DNA of 64,000 nucleotides from Trileptium ribeirensis (Eukaryota > Nematoda > Enoplea > Enoplida > Thoracostomopsidae), in the NCBI GenBank assembly GCA_030248225.1, contig JASANE010020490.1, positions 1 through 64,000 of the forward strand, given 5' to 3'. Both the position numbers and the translations under genes were made by a program. This document shows, piece by piece, positions 22,032 to 32,406 of this stretch (positions are counted from its first letter, which is position 1; every line of letters begins with the position of its first letter). The notes below the pieces were generated by a model. That model made no database searches. It was not told the DNA's origin and was given only the letters and a program-made list of their open reading frames with translations.

Positions 22032-23700
22032 TCTATTTTATCTTTTGTCTCGTATGCAAAAAAGAGTTAATGAAACCCATGTTTATGATTTCTGCCCTGA
22101 CGTTGCCTATATATATCTGTATGAGTTGTAAACTTTTTTGTAAAATTTTGCTCAGCGATATTGATTATCGATGCGGCTTCATACTAAATATGTATATTAG
22201 TTTGATATTGTAAAATATATATTTCAGACATCTCTGAAATTATATTTTTATACTTTCATTTACGTTTTTGTACATATCTTTAATATAATGTTGGTTTAAA
22301 TAATATGTTTATTGTGATTAAAAACATATATAACATTAATTAATATTTTGATATTATTGTGACCTTTTAAGAAATTTAGCTGTCTGTTAATATACACAAT
22401 TAGTAGCATTTCAATATCCATATACTCATCCGAAATCTTTATAAAAATCTACTCCTGTCTCTAATAAATATTAAAATTTTTATATGTATGATTTATTACA
22501 TTTATCAGTTTCTATATAATTTGGTAATGAATAAATATTTGTACAAATGCTTTTTTCATTTATTTATTCGTGTCACCCAACTTTTATTTCTCCGAGAAAA
22601 ATGAAGATTGTTTACAGGAATATTTTCAAATCTTGAACTTATGACCAAGCAATGGCTGGTTTGAAACCCGCTGATACACCATATACAGAAAATGTGATTG
22701 CGCTTGTAAGCTAAAAATTCAGTTACTAAAAATGCAAGAATAACAAATGAATGAATAGCACGTTAGACTACATCCTAGCTGACTAAAATTAACCATATAT
22801 ATTTCAAATGGACTACAATACTTCTAGTATGCATTCGATGCGTGTTTGTCGTGACTATCTCTGCTTTTATGCATTTTCGATGAATCATATTGCATACGAG
22901 TAAACTATGTACGTACCGATTAAGTGTATATCTATATGTATTTATTTTTTGCACCATTTCTCTCATCCGATTCGGATCCGAAAATATTGTACATGCTACT
23001 TGGATCAGATCGGATTGTGAAAGCACGTCCCTTATGTCAGAAGTCATATCGGGTAACAAATCGTAGTTTATCGGTTATCTCGAGATGTTTAAATAAAGGC
23101 AATAATCAGCAAACCAACTTACTTAATCTAATCCGAAGTCGAATTCGATGTGTTAGGTCCTAAAACTACTATAAAACTTATCTACTGATCTTTATGTTTA
23201 CTATAAAAAATATAAGTTTCAGTAAAATCGCCGACAATCTGGGTACATTGAACCAGTATTTAAAATCTAACACGAATAAACGAAATGCGTCAGCCTGATA
23301 CGTGTCACAGCGGCGGTACCTATTAATTTTCTTGGTTTGTGTAGTATCTGGATTGGAACCTCGTGTAATCGAGCTTAATTGGTCTCAAACAGCATTTGGT
23401 GGATTTCTAAGGCAGTTTTAAATCGTTACGCACTTGGTTCGCGGTGGAGTTTGTGCTTATATTTTGGATTGGTGGAATATAAGTGTTAGTACCACAGCGA
23501 CACACATAAGTATTTAATAAAAACTAATAATTATTTTAGTAATACTAATATTCCCAAGAAAAACCTCGGAGGAAGTGGCAATAGCTCTAATAAGAGCGAT
23601 ATAATAGTATAATATAGGTTAGTAATACGTACGTTAAAAATATCGGCCCCCGAGTCGAGTGAGCAAGTCCAAGGGTAGAGTGTAGGTGGGTTCCGAAAAT
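22032..23700. other. AT-rich stretch, nothing recognised
   Basis: Very AT-rich to about 22600, then mixed. No supported gene; a short palindrome with GGATCCGA near 22970 is the only local structure. Confidence 0.4.
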
Positions 23701-23722
23701 CAGTAGTGCTGCTTGTGAAGTC

Positions 23723-24046
23723 CGGCAGCCAGCCGTGGAGCAAATAGTACTATTCTTAAGAAGACCGGGCGAGGAATGGATTACCCCTCGAGTCGCCGTT
23801 AGATCCCACTTACTATTCTTGGCCAGCCCGCCTGGCGCCACGGATCTCCCCATACGAACAGCCAGCCGGGGCATGTGTTGAGTAAGAAACTTCAGCTGCA
23901 CAGTAGTCGATCGCTACCGCATAGCTTTAGTAACGTAGTTCGGCAGCCAGCCGCGGTCGGCTTGTTTAACATAACTGACATTATTAGCTTAAATCTAAGG
24001 CTTAGGTAAAGGTAATCAAATACTCGTACGGTACGGCAGCCAGCCG
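23723..24046 (+). repeat. four dispersed copies of CGGCAGCCAGCCG
   Basis: CGGCAGCCAGCCG occurs at 23723, 23941 and 24034, with a slightly altered copy (CAGCCAGCCG) at 23869, each followed by a G-rich trinucleotide. The segments between copies are not alike. The surrounding DNA is GC-richer than the region to the left and leads into the retrotransposon-like block. Confidence 0.75.
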
Positions 24047-24277
24047 GGGGCGTATTGTGTCAACCGAAAAGGGCTGTAATAGAGTAATAGATAATCTAAT
24101 CCAAAATCACTATCGCTCAACTATAATTCTTAAACACTCTGTTATAACGTAAGGCTAAGAACTTAGGCCCAATTCTAGAAAGTCATAACATAACCTACAC
24201 TGAAAAGTAAGAGAAACCGGGATAAGCAAGTGAAAGCTGAAACGAGTGGCCAAATATTGTGTTAAAGCCGTGTGTTA

Positions 24278-24460
24278 GACTGTGCAAGAGTTGAAGGTCG
24301 GACTGTGCAATAGTTGAAAGTTAGGCTGTGCAAGAGTGGGGCCGGTGCAGGTTAATGTGATCAAAAAATACGGTACTGAAGAACAGTGCCGCGGCTTTTC
24401 AATACGGGTACTAAAGACTAGTGCCGCAAGTGATATACAAGTATCGAATAACAGTGCCTC
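24278..24460 (+). repeat. short tandem repeats, 23-bp and about 35-bp units
   Basis: A 23-bp unit starting G(A/G)CTGTGCAA begins at 24278, 24301 and 24324. It is followed by a ~35-bp unit containing GGTACT and CAGTGCC at 24371 and 24406, with a third partial unit whose AGTGCC is at 24453. They lie at the start of the LTR/leader-like block and may be U3-type repeats. Confidence 0.7.
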
Positions 24461-24481
24461 AATATTTTTACCTCATTTTGT

Positions 24482-25280
24482 AATAAACATTCTTTATACG
24501 TGTCTGTTGCTCACTTATCTGTAATCGGAGCAATTAGAGCTAAGCAGGGATAACGCCGCATCGCAAAATATAGGCTACGAAGACTGATCACGAAAAGCAA
24601 GACGTGCGCCGTATAAATCGTACCACCGGCATACTACTGGCCACACCTCGGACCTCACAACCTTCTGGTGACGAATCCTGTCCCCTTTTATAACCTATAG
24701 CCGTCATAAGGAAAAATACTCATCCAACCCCTTCCCCTATCGAATGAGCATAAAATAACGCTTAGATGCGTTTGCTAGCGTTAATAGAAAGGTTTCATGT
24801 GTTCTACGGATTGTTACTAGCACATAAAGTGGTGAGCGTAAAGAATTACGCGGATTTATAGTGTTTAAAAACTTTGGTCGGGAACCTTGTGTTTTATGGA
24901 AATCGGCTTCTGTGCTAGCACTAACTTATTATTTGCTCAAGGACTTCACAAATAGAATCAAAATTACTGGTGAAAGTACTAGGTGTGAGCTAATTCGCGG
25001 TACAAAAGACCGTGTCTTACTTGTGTGTTATACTTCTGAATAAACCTTGTATGTGTCGGCTTTGGTGGTTAATTAGCTTAATTTAGGGAGTCGGTAGAGC
25101 TAATCACGCGTATTGCTCAGTCGCTTCGCAACATCGCCAAAGCATAAGCGCATGTCAAAGAATGCGGGTCATATAGTTCACCACCTGCATACTACTGGCC
25201 ACACCTCGAACGTCACAATTTCTGGTGAAGAATACCACCCCTTTTTAATACCAACAACCGTCATAATAAAAATTCCCAGC
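24482..25280 (+). repeat. 558-bp tandem copies of an LTR/leader-like sequence
   Basis: Two diverged copies are in register. AATAAAC is at 24482 and 25039, GCATACTACTGGCCACACCTCG at 24629 and 25187 (exact), TTCTGGTGA at 24663 and 25220, and an AACCGTCATAA-like block follows each. The AATAAA and the TGGTGA next to a gag-like region suggest repeated LTR-plus-primer-site ends of a gypsy element. TTCTGGTGA appears a third time at 25518, before the gag remnant. Which TGGTGA is a primer site is not settled. Confidence 0.65.
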
Positions 25281-25740
25281 CAAACCTATAGCCAACAAAA
25301 TCTCTTAACATGTTGTCCACGATGTCGTGTAAAAGTGGGGAACAGTAGTAATAGAATAAAAGTGGTTAGTATTTTCGACAACCAAAATTTGACCCCAGTC
25401 CCAAATAAGGCAAAAGCCAAAATAGAAATTATTTATAATGCACTAGGAATTAGTAGACCTCATAATCGGGACGTTTTACGCAAGCCCCATTTAAATTTTA
25501 AAGTATTAAAACGCCATTTCTGGTGACACCGCCTAGCGCAACAACACACAAAAAATCGACGATAAAAGAAAAGAACGTCGAAAACGGGGAATAAAGCCCA
25601 AACGAAAAGGCAAAAGAAACGACAACAAATATGAGTACAACGGAAGAACTGGAAGATACAACCCACCAATTACGATGCATTCGGTGCAAATAAAGAACGA
25701 ATTGGCGCGAACTTAATACACTTCTATATTATTCAAAATC

Positions 25741-26950
25741 GATTCAATGCAAACCAAGATCAATTCGGTGCAACTCAAATACGGCACAATGCAAACCAAG
25801 ATCAACGCAACACAAATTATGATCGAGTTGGTGCAAAGCAAACGTGATATAATACAAAATGTGATCAATGCAATGCACATTACGATCGACTTGATACAAA
25901 TAACGATCAATTTGATGCAGAAAATGATCGACCCGATATAAACCAAATACGAATCGGTGCAAATCAAAATCAAATCGGCGTCAGTCAAACGCGATTCGGC
26001 GAAAATGGAGAACAATTCGATGCAAACAAAAACCAATTCGGTACAAACCAGGACCAAAGCGGTGCAATTCTGGAAACAATCGGTGTATACAAAACGCGAT
26101 TCAATATAAATCGAGACCAATTTATCGCAAGCGGTGATCAACTCAACACAACGCAAATGCAATTCAATGTGATACAAACTCGATTCGGTACAAGCCAAGA
26201 ACAATTCGATCCAAATAAAGAACAAAGTGGTGCAAACCAGAGTGAATTCGGGCAAATCAGAAATGATGCAACCCAAACCGAGATCAATACAATACAACAA
26301 AAATTATGATCAAATCGGTGTCAAAAAAGAACGAATCGATACAAATCAAATGTGATTCAATATAAATGGTGATCAATTTAATGCAAGCCGTGATCAAATT
26401 CACACAAATGGCAATTATTGCGGTGCACGTAAAGAACGAATCCATTCAAACCAAGTGCGATTGAACGCAATCCGAGGTCAATACGGTGCAAACCAAAGCG
26501 AATTTGGTACAAACCAAGAGCGATATAATACAAACCGAGGCCTTGCACGCGATAACAAATTTCGGTGCAATCCAAATGCCAAATACGTGCAACCAAGTGC
26601 AAGTTTCGTGCGTAGCGAAGAAGTGTGGCGCATTTCATACAATGAGCACAAGGAACCAAGCGCAAACCATAGCAACCGGTGCAAAACAAAACGATGCGTA
26701 CGGATACTACGGTATAATAGCAACGGTCCCTCGAAACAATCCAAATCCCACTACAGTGGGACTGTTAGCAACAACAACACTGTATACACGTCAATACCAT
26801 CAACCACAACAAATGACGGCGACAATGACCCTGGGCAACAACGAAAGCCAACTAAACAATGTGATGACAATGAATCAACAATTGATCGAAGCGTTAATCA
26901 AGGTGGCGCCTAAAGAAACACTGCAATTACCAATTCAACTCAACAAGCAG
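25741..26950 (+). pseudogene. gag 5' part with degenerate 21-bp (heptad) repeats
   Basis: About 800 bases are built of variants of a ~21-bp motif (AACCAAGATCAATTCGGTGC). In the sense frame this gives a degenerate heptad N-Q-x-Q-F-G-A (for example FNANQDQFGATQ, FGTNQDQSGA, FGTSQEQFDPNKEQSGANQ). Stops and frame changes break it into pieces in all three plus frames. From about 26640 the repeats give way to a Gln/Asn/Thr-rich stretch (MTATMTLGNNESQLNN, MNQQLIEALIKVAPKE). It joins the gag capsid part at 26965, so it looks like the N-terminal low-complexity region of that Gag, now dead. Confidence 0.7.
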
Positions 26951-26964
26951 TCGGTCAAGCGATC

Positions 26965-27438
26965 ATGATCAAAATGGACAATGAGGTCCGAAATCTGCAA
27001 CCATACAAAGGAGACATGAGTTTCGAGATATTCCGCAAAGAACTCGAAAAAGCGTTGGCCCAAGATGGTATTGACGACGAACAAGAAAAACTCCGAGTAC
27101 TCAAAGCGAAAATGCGAGGAAAAGAAGAATATTTGGAGGTATTTACGCTCGAAAGATCCAAAGAACTATGTAACTACAGCGAATTGGTCAAGAAGTTCAA
27201 GGAACGATTCGATATTCCAACGACGCTGACGAATCACATGAATAACTTGCAAAGTTTTCGGCAAACGGGAACGGTCAAAGACTTCGTAGATGACTTACGA
27301 GTATACTCCGTACGATACCTAACTGCCAAAGGCATACCCGAATCAATCGTCGAAGAGGTCCTTAAGTCGGCGTTGATCACAGGATTAAAGAACGAAATCC
27401 GGAACCGATTGTGCGCGACGAAAGACGGAGAAAGCTGA
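26965..27438 (+). pseudogene. Ty3/gypsy-like Gag capsid remnant
   Basis: A 157-residue frame starts MIKMDNEVRNLQPYKGDMSF and continues with an alpha-helical region (LEKALAQDGIDDEQEKLRVL, YLEVFTLERSK, LVKKFKERF, LQSFRQTGTVKDFVDDLRVY, ALITGLKNEIRNRL). This is the layout of the retrotransposon Gag domain, with a conserved F-x-L-x-Q-x-x-x-x-V-x-D/E-Y/F-type segment. A frameshift and a 34-bp tandem duplication end the frame at 27438. No zinc knuckle or pol follows; a LINE fragment starts 140 bp on. Confidence 0.72.
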
Positions 27439-27483
27439 GGCGGTGGAGAATGACGTTGACGGAGAAAGCTGAGGCGGTGGAGA
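27424..27483 (+). repeat. 26-bp direct repeat at 34-bp spacing in gag
   Basis: A 26-base segment starting GACGGAGAAAGCTGAGG is present at 27424-27449 and again at 27458-27483. The offset of 34 is not a multiple of three, so the duplication changes frame. The sense frame after it reads EKAEAVESLDEQITQGL. Confidence 0.9.
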
Positions 27484-27581
27484 GCCTCGATGAACAAATA
27501 ACCCAAGGATTACAAACCTCGAGCGAACAACGACCGAGATACAGAGAGATTCAATCGTGTTGACTGCGATATCGGTCGTTT

Positions 27582-28400
27582 GTGTGTTCGCTGACGGCGA
27601 CTGACACGGGTGAAACAAGCAGCGACTACGAAATCGCAAGAGAACTGAGCAACTACTTCAACTCCGTGTATCAACACAATATCTTACAGGCTCTACCTAC
27701 GCGTTCGATCAAGACTACTTCTCAGCTGTCAACGATCGAATTTAACCAAGAAGTAGTTGCTAAAGTGCTTGCCGCATTGAAGCAATCATCTAGCCCAGGA
27801 CGTGATAACATACGTAATCTTATGCTCACTAACTATTGTCACGCTCTAACATTATCCTTGTCACGATTGTTTACACTATGTCAGGAGTCCGCATATACAC
27901 CATCCGATTGGTTATTAGCCAATATCTCTGCCATTTATAAGGGCAAAGGATCGCGAAATAGCGTCGAAAATTGTTATCTGTTAGTCTCACATCAGCTGTA
28001 TCAAAGGTGATGGAGAAGATCGTGTCGAATGCTCTCTTAAATTATGCCACTGTAAACAATATTTTGAATTCTTCACAGTTTGGATTTCTTAGTGGACGAT
28101 CATGTGAACTCCAGCTTATGGAGTATATGGACTGGCTGATTGAAGTAATAAACATGGGAGATAATGCCGACGTAGTCTATCTCTACCTCAAAAAAGCACT
28201 TGACAGTGTAACACATGCTCACTTGATTCAAAAACTTCATCTTTACGGCATCAATAATCCGCTTCTTGCATGGTTAAATTCGTTCATTTGTGGTAAGTCA
28301 CAACGAGTTGTCGTCAGTGGATGCAAAAGTGACTGGGCCCCAGTTCGTAGTGGCGTACCCCAGGGTTCGGTACTGGGTCCGATCCTCTTTCTATTCTATG
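27582..28400 (+). pseudogene. CR1-like LINE reverse transcriptase fragment
   Basis: Frame 1 (to 28010) holds the RT start: VAKVLAALKQSSSPGRDNI, SLSRLFTLCQESAYTPSDW, ISAIYKGKG. A frameshift near 27975 moves to a second frame with VSLTSAVSKVMEKI, SSQFGFLSGRSCELQL, SGVPQGSVLGPILFLFYV. These are standard RT blocks of the CR1/Jockey type. Two catalytic features are damaged: block A reads YLYLKKALDS, so the first Asp is Tyr, and the copy ends before the FADD box. The endonuclease and the 3' half are missing. It is inserted just after a gag remnant. Confidence 0.88.
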
Positions 28401-28660
28401 TCATATTGGTTGGTCAGAGCTATGTACGCGCACATCGATTGCTGCCCAACATTGGACAGCATGTCGATTGCCACATAGAGAACGTTTGCGGCACAGCATA
28501 TCGCAGCGGTTCGGTTCAAGCGACCACCACATAAAATGTTACAAATCGGTTGTTGACATTGTAAATATATCCGCAATTAATTTATCATTAAATTGTAAAG
28601 TGAATGCAATTGTGTCCATGGCATCAATAATGGTCAATATATACCTGGGTATTTCTTAAG
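28401..28660. other. sequence between LINE fragment and satellite
   Basis: Short open frames on both strands (28391-28659) have no recognised family. This may be the 3' neighbour into which the LINE was inserted, or another transposon end. Confidence 0.35.
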
Positions 28661-29220
28661 GCTGAATATTATGTTTTGGTTATCTAGTATCCACGGTGCA
28701 TATTTCATGGAAGTTCAATGGTTTCAGGTTCAATGAACCCGATTTTTAGAATATAGGTTGTCCGAAATTGTTTGGCTACGTATTGTGCACAGATCAGCAA
28801 AAATTTTTGTAAAGCCTTTCCGGTAGGCTGAATACGATGGTTTTGTTATCTAGAGACCCTGCTGAGTTTCTTATGCCTTTTGAAATGTTTTCATTTGTTT
28901 TGGAGTCAATGAACCAGATTTCCAGAATCTTGCCTGTCGTCAGTAGTTTGGTACGTAGCATCAAAAATAGTCTATAGAGGTCTTTCTGTATGTTGAATAC
29001 AATGATTTGGTTATCTATTTCCCATATTTAATGGCGTTAGAGTCAATGAATCTGATTTTCAGGATATATTCAGTTTTTTGATTAGGTATTGCGTAAAGGT
29101 TACCAAGAATTGTCTGTATAGGTTTTCGGTAGGCTGACTACGATGGCTTGATATCTGGAGATCATCACAAATGCTTGATGCGTTCTCAGTTGTTGTCTTC
29201 GATAGTTCTACGGTTAACGA
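28661..29220 (+). repeat. satellite, 4 units of about 140-166 bp
   Basis: The marker GCTGAATA or GTTGAATA followed by ATG-TTTTG-TTATCT recurs at 28661, 28827, 28992 and 29133. Each unit also contains a GTTTTGGAGTCAATGAACC-type block with GATTTTCAGAAT. The spacings are 166, 165 and 141. There is no ORF. Confidence 0.85.
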
Positions 29221-29332
29221 GGTTTTAGGATGGTACATTCATCAAACACAGCCTGTTACGAGTGACTACACAAAATCACAAAATTAACCACGCGCTCTTT
29301 GTTTCACCCTCGCTTACGAGTTACTAGTTTGC

Positions 29333-29460
29333 TTGGATCTGGCATAAGCTTTCGACAGTGTACCTCAGCGTCGACTGTTAGCAAAGCTAAAGGGATATGG
29401 CATGTATACCTGACAAGTTATTGCAGTAGTTGACAGGTTTTTAACGTGTCTGCAACTTCT
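29333..29460 (+). pseudogene. LINE reverse transcriptase scrap (block A)
   Basis: The frame from TTG at 29333 reads LDLA, stop, AFDSVPQRRLLAKLKGYGMY, then a second stop. This is the LDLxKAFDxVPxxxLLxKLxxYG signature around the first catalytic Asp of CR1/Jockey-type reverse transcriptases, with Lys replaced by a stop. Only about 40 residues survive. Confidence 0.75.
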
Positions 29461-29984
29461 GAAAATGGGGTCAAAACCTCAAGGTCAGCTATGATACCTA
29501 ATGAGGGTAAAATCACAATTACGGGTCAAGACCAAGACTTTTCCAAAACTTGGGGAAGCATCTAGTTGTAATCTTCTACACAACCCACATTTTTCGATGA
29601 AGCTCTGACTATTGCTGCATGTCCATTTCTTTTCGATCTAACAAATATATAATTGAAAGTAGATTCTGTTGCCGCTAGGATGGTGGTTGTTTTGAGCCGT
29701 GTATATTTTGTAGTTCTGCGATTGATAAATATTCTCCAATGTGTTACAGTTGTCTGTTTTATGTTATCGTTCTGAAATAGTAAAGCTTTCTTATTTTAAG
29801 GTATATACCATTTTATTCGGTGATTCAATGTAATAAAATGTGGTTTATGACAATACTGACATGGATTTCTTTTTTCATACAAGTGTTGTTCCTGACATTT
29901 TCTCTTGGTAAGTTCGTATTGCGGTTTCATTTCATTTTTGAGCAGAGCTAAGTGAACCGTTTTTGTTTTCTTCATAGCGGAAAA

Positions 29985-30120
29985 CATCAGCACCGTTTAT
30001 CCGTGGAATTCTTAAATATCCATTGGGACGATTTAAAAAAATTATTTGAAGCCTAAAATTTTTCAGGTGCAAGAAATATAGTTTTTGTCAAAATTTGTTT
30101 TAGTTAAAGTTAATTAGTAA
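29985..30120 (+). repeat. dispersed direct repeat, copy 1
   Basis: The segment from CACCGTTT through TTTTTCAGGTGCAAGAAATA to TTTGTTTTAGTTAA recurs at 31212-31345. The last ~70 bases are nearly identical. Confidence 0.8.
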
Positions 30121-31211
30121 TTGAATTATGAGATGGAGAAGCGCTATCTTCGGAATCGAAGAATTCCCACTAGACCGCACTATGATGAAAAAAATGGGCG
30201 TCCGTTTATTTTTTCTCTGTAAACAGGAGTTCATTGTCTCAACGTAAACCGATATGCACGTATGAGGGCTCATATGAATACTCTAGATGTGCCATTTGAA
30301 GGTTTTATTCCGATTCGACCAACCCACGTCCCACCACAGGGGGTCAAAAGGGGTACCCAGGGGTACATGGTTAAAATGGGCCATTTTTTGGTGTCATTTT
30401 TGCCCATAACTCGGCAATCTTTGAGCCGATTTGAATCATTTTGATATCGAAATATGTGCGTAGAAAGCTCTATTTATGGGTATATAAATTGATTGATTTG
30501 GTCGGGTTCCTATGGGCGAGGGGGGACTTTAGGAAATAAGCAAATTTCCAAAATTTTGGTTAAACTTTGTCGAGATGTAGCTATGTAACCACTTAAGCGA
30601 TTCAAACGAATTTTGGTGTGTGGATAGAGCTACCACGGCGTTACCTGTGTATTCAACAGATTTGATGTAGGACCCCTGGATCAATTGGTATTTGAGGCCA
30701 AATTTTAGTCCATCGCCATATATAGTCATCCGTGACATTACCACTTCTAACGGTATATTAATAGATTTCTGGCGCAAAATAAGTTCACATGGGCGCTGAT
30801 TTCAAATATTAACTTTATTTAAACGTATCTCTTCGTGTAGAGTAGTTATATCAATGGGTGAGACAAGGCGAGTGGTGTGAAAGAGATGAGTGTCGTGCGG
30901 TCTGTAGCAAATTCTATGTTTTTTGTGCTTATGTTAAGATTCCTATATATGTATATTCATTACATACATATGATGTTCACGATTCAGAAGCAGTTCTGAG
31001 GTAGAGCTAACCCTGTTAGGGTGCGTATTAGATATCTGACTATCAGTTTTGCTGCATCTACGCCTTATTGAACAGCAGATTAATAAGTATTTTTTAGTGA
31101 ATTACATATTTGGTTCGTAACAGGAATATATTTTTAATGAGTTGTTCCACTGTATGTAAACGTTACAGTTTCTCATTTCTTCGGATTCATATACTTGGCA
31201 TTTCGCCAAGA
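30121..31211. other. sequence between the two direct repeats
   Basis: Includes a GC-richer part (30290-30540) with CCATTTGAAGG, GGGTACCCAGGGGTAC and CCCATAACTCGGCAATC. No gene is recognised. It may be the body of a non-autonomous element bounded by the repeats. Confidence 0.35.
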
Positions 31212-31345
31212 TCCAAAATCGGCACCGTTTGTCTGTCAAAGTCTTCAATAACTATTGGGCCGATTTAGAAAAGTTATTTGAAAGGCCTAAAATTTTTCAG
31301 GTGCAAGAAATATAGTTTTTGTCAAAATTTGTTTTAGTTAATTGG
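31212..31345 (+). repeat. dispersed direct repeat, copy 2
   Basis: This is the match of 29985-30120 at a distance of about 1.23 kb in the same orientation. Confidence 0.8.
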
Positions 31346-31690
31346 TAATTAACTAATGAGCTAAGCTTGTTCGTCTATTTTTACCATTTTCAAACAAAAT
31401 TTCGTATTTTTCATTGAATAATTAGTGAGTAAGTCTATTATTTTTGGTACGTATATACTACATCTCGCTGTGTTGATTACGAATACGAATCTAGTGTTTA
31501 TTACTATGTATTCGAGGTTGTTAAAAATTTGCTAATTTGTCACTTAACTAGGTAATTACTAATTAATTATTAATTGATAAGTTTTTTAAAATTTTTAAAG
31601 TGTTCAGAAATGAAAAATGCAGACGGGGGTTTTGATGTCGCTGATCCCAAATATGGCATTTATGAAGCTCTGAAACTTGGCCGTACATGC

Positions 31691-31732
31691 CAATTAGTTA
31701 ATTAATTAGCTAATTAGTTAATTTTTTACAAA
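31691..31732. repeat. TTAATTAG-type palindromic cluster
   Basis: The stretch is made almost wholly of overlapping AATTAG/CTAATT palindromes. A similar run lies at about 31555-31580. It can fold on itself; no function is implied. Confidence 0.6.
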
Positions 31733-31739
31733 TTTTAAA

Positions 31740-32230
31740 ATCATCCCAATATGTTCCATTCATTTTTGTAATTTATTACGTACGTTTACTAATTATACGG
31801 TATTTGAATTGGATCGTATATTGTATAAACAACCATAAAACTATAACGAGAGTATATATCTAAAATAGTTGGAGCAGAGAGTACATCCCTCGAAGGGATT
31901 GCGTTTAGGCTGCTAATGTTCGGTATCTATTGTTCTCAGCTTAGCCATTGCAAGATACTGTGCTTCTTGGCACTCATTGAATTGCTGAATTTTGTAAGTA
32001 TATATACATGTTAAATAATTACGATGACTGGCACATTCGAACAATTCATTCCACTAGTTACTAGAGTGTGGCTACTCCGCCCTTGTTGACTATTTCTCGC
32101 TCCAAATTCAGGTCCCTAAGTCCGTTTAAAGTCCTATGAGAGCAATTATGCAGTGGCAATACCTCAATCATAATGCACGGTCATTTTAGTCACATATACA
32201 GACTGAATAAATATGTATTCTTACCGGTCC
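31740..32230. other. no gene recognised
   Basis: AT-rich DNA upstream (on the plus strand) of the LINE end. A 78-bp Met-initiated open stretch at 31916-31993 followed by GTAAGT was considered as a first exon and rejected on phase. Confidence 0.4.
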
Positions 32231-32294
32231 CCCAACTGGACACAGTAAGATTGGTGTTGCTAGTTTTCAGAATCTGGTCAAACGTCCAGTTGGG
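32231..32294 (-). other. 11-bp inverted repeat in the LINE 3' tail
   Basis: CCCAACTGGAC (32231-32241) and GTCCAGTTGGG (32284-32294) are exact inverses around a 42-base loop. They lie about 110 bp beyond the last LINE stop on the minus strand, so they probably fall in its 3' UTR, where many LINEs keep a stem-loop for their reverse transcriptase. Confidence 0.6.
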
Positions 32295-32406
32295 AAGATA
32301 GAGCCGATTGTAGTCATCGGCTTGTTCGGTCGACAGTACGAAACGCGTTGCTTGAGCTGAAAACAACGTAACGGCCGCAGAACGCACATCAAAGTTCTGG
32401 TAGAGC

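Noticed and set aside
31916..31993. First coding exon of TEX261 (ATG, 26 fairly hydrophobic codons, then GTAAGT)
   Set aside because: It ends in phase 0, whereas the exon at 36809 needs a phase-1 donor. The residues also do not resemble the family's N-terminus.
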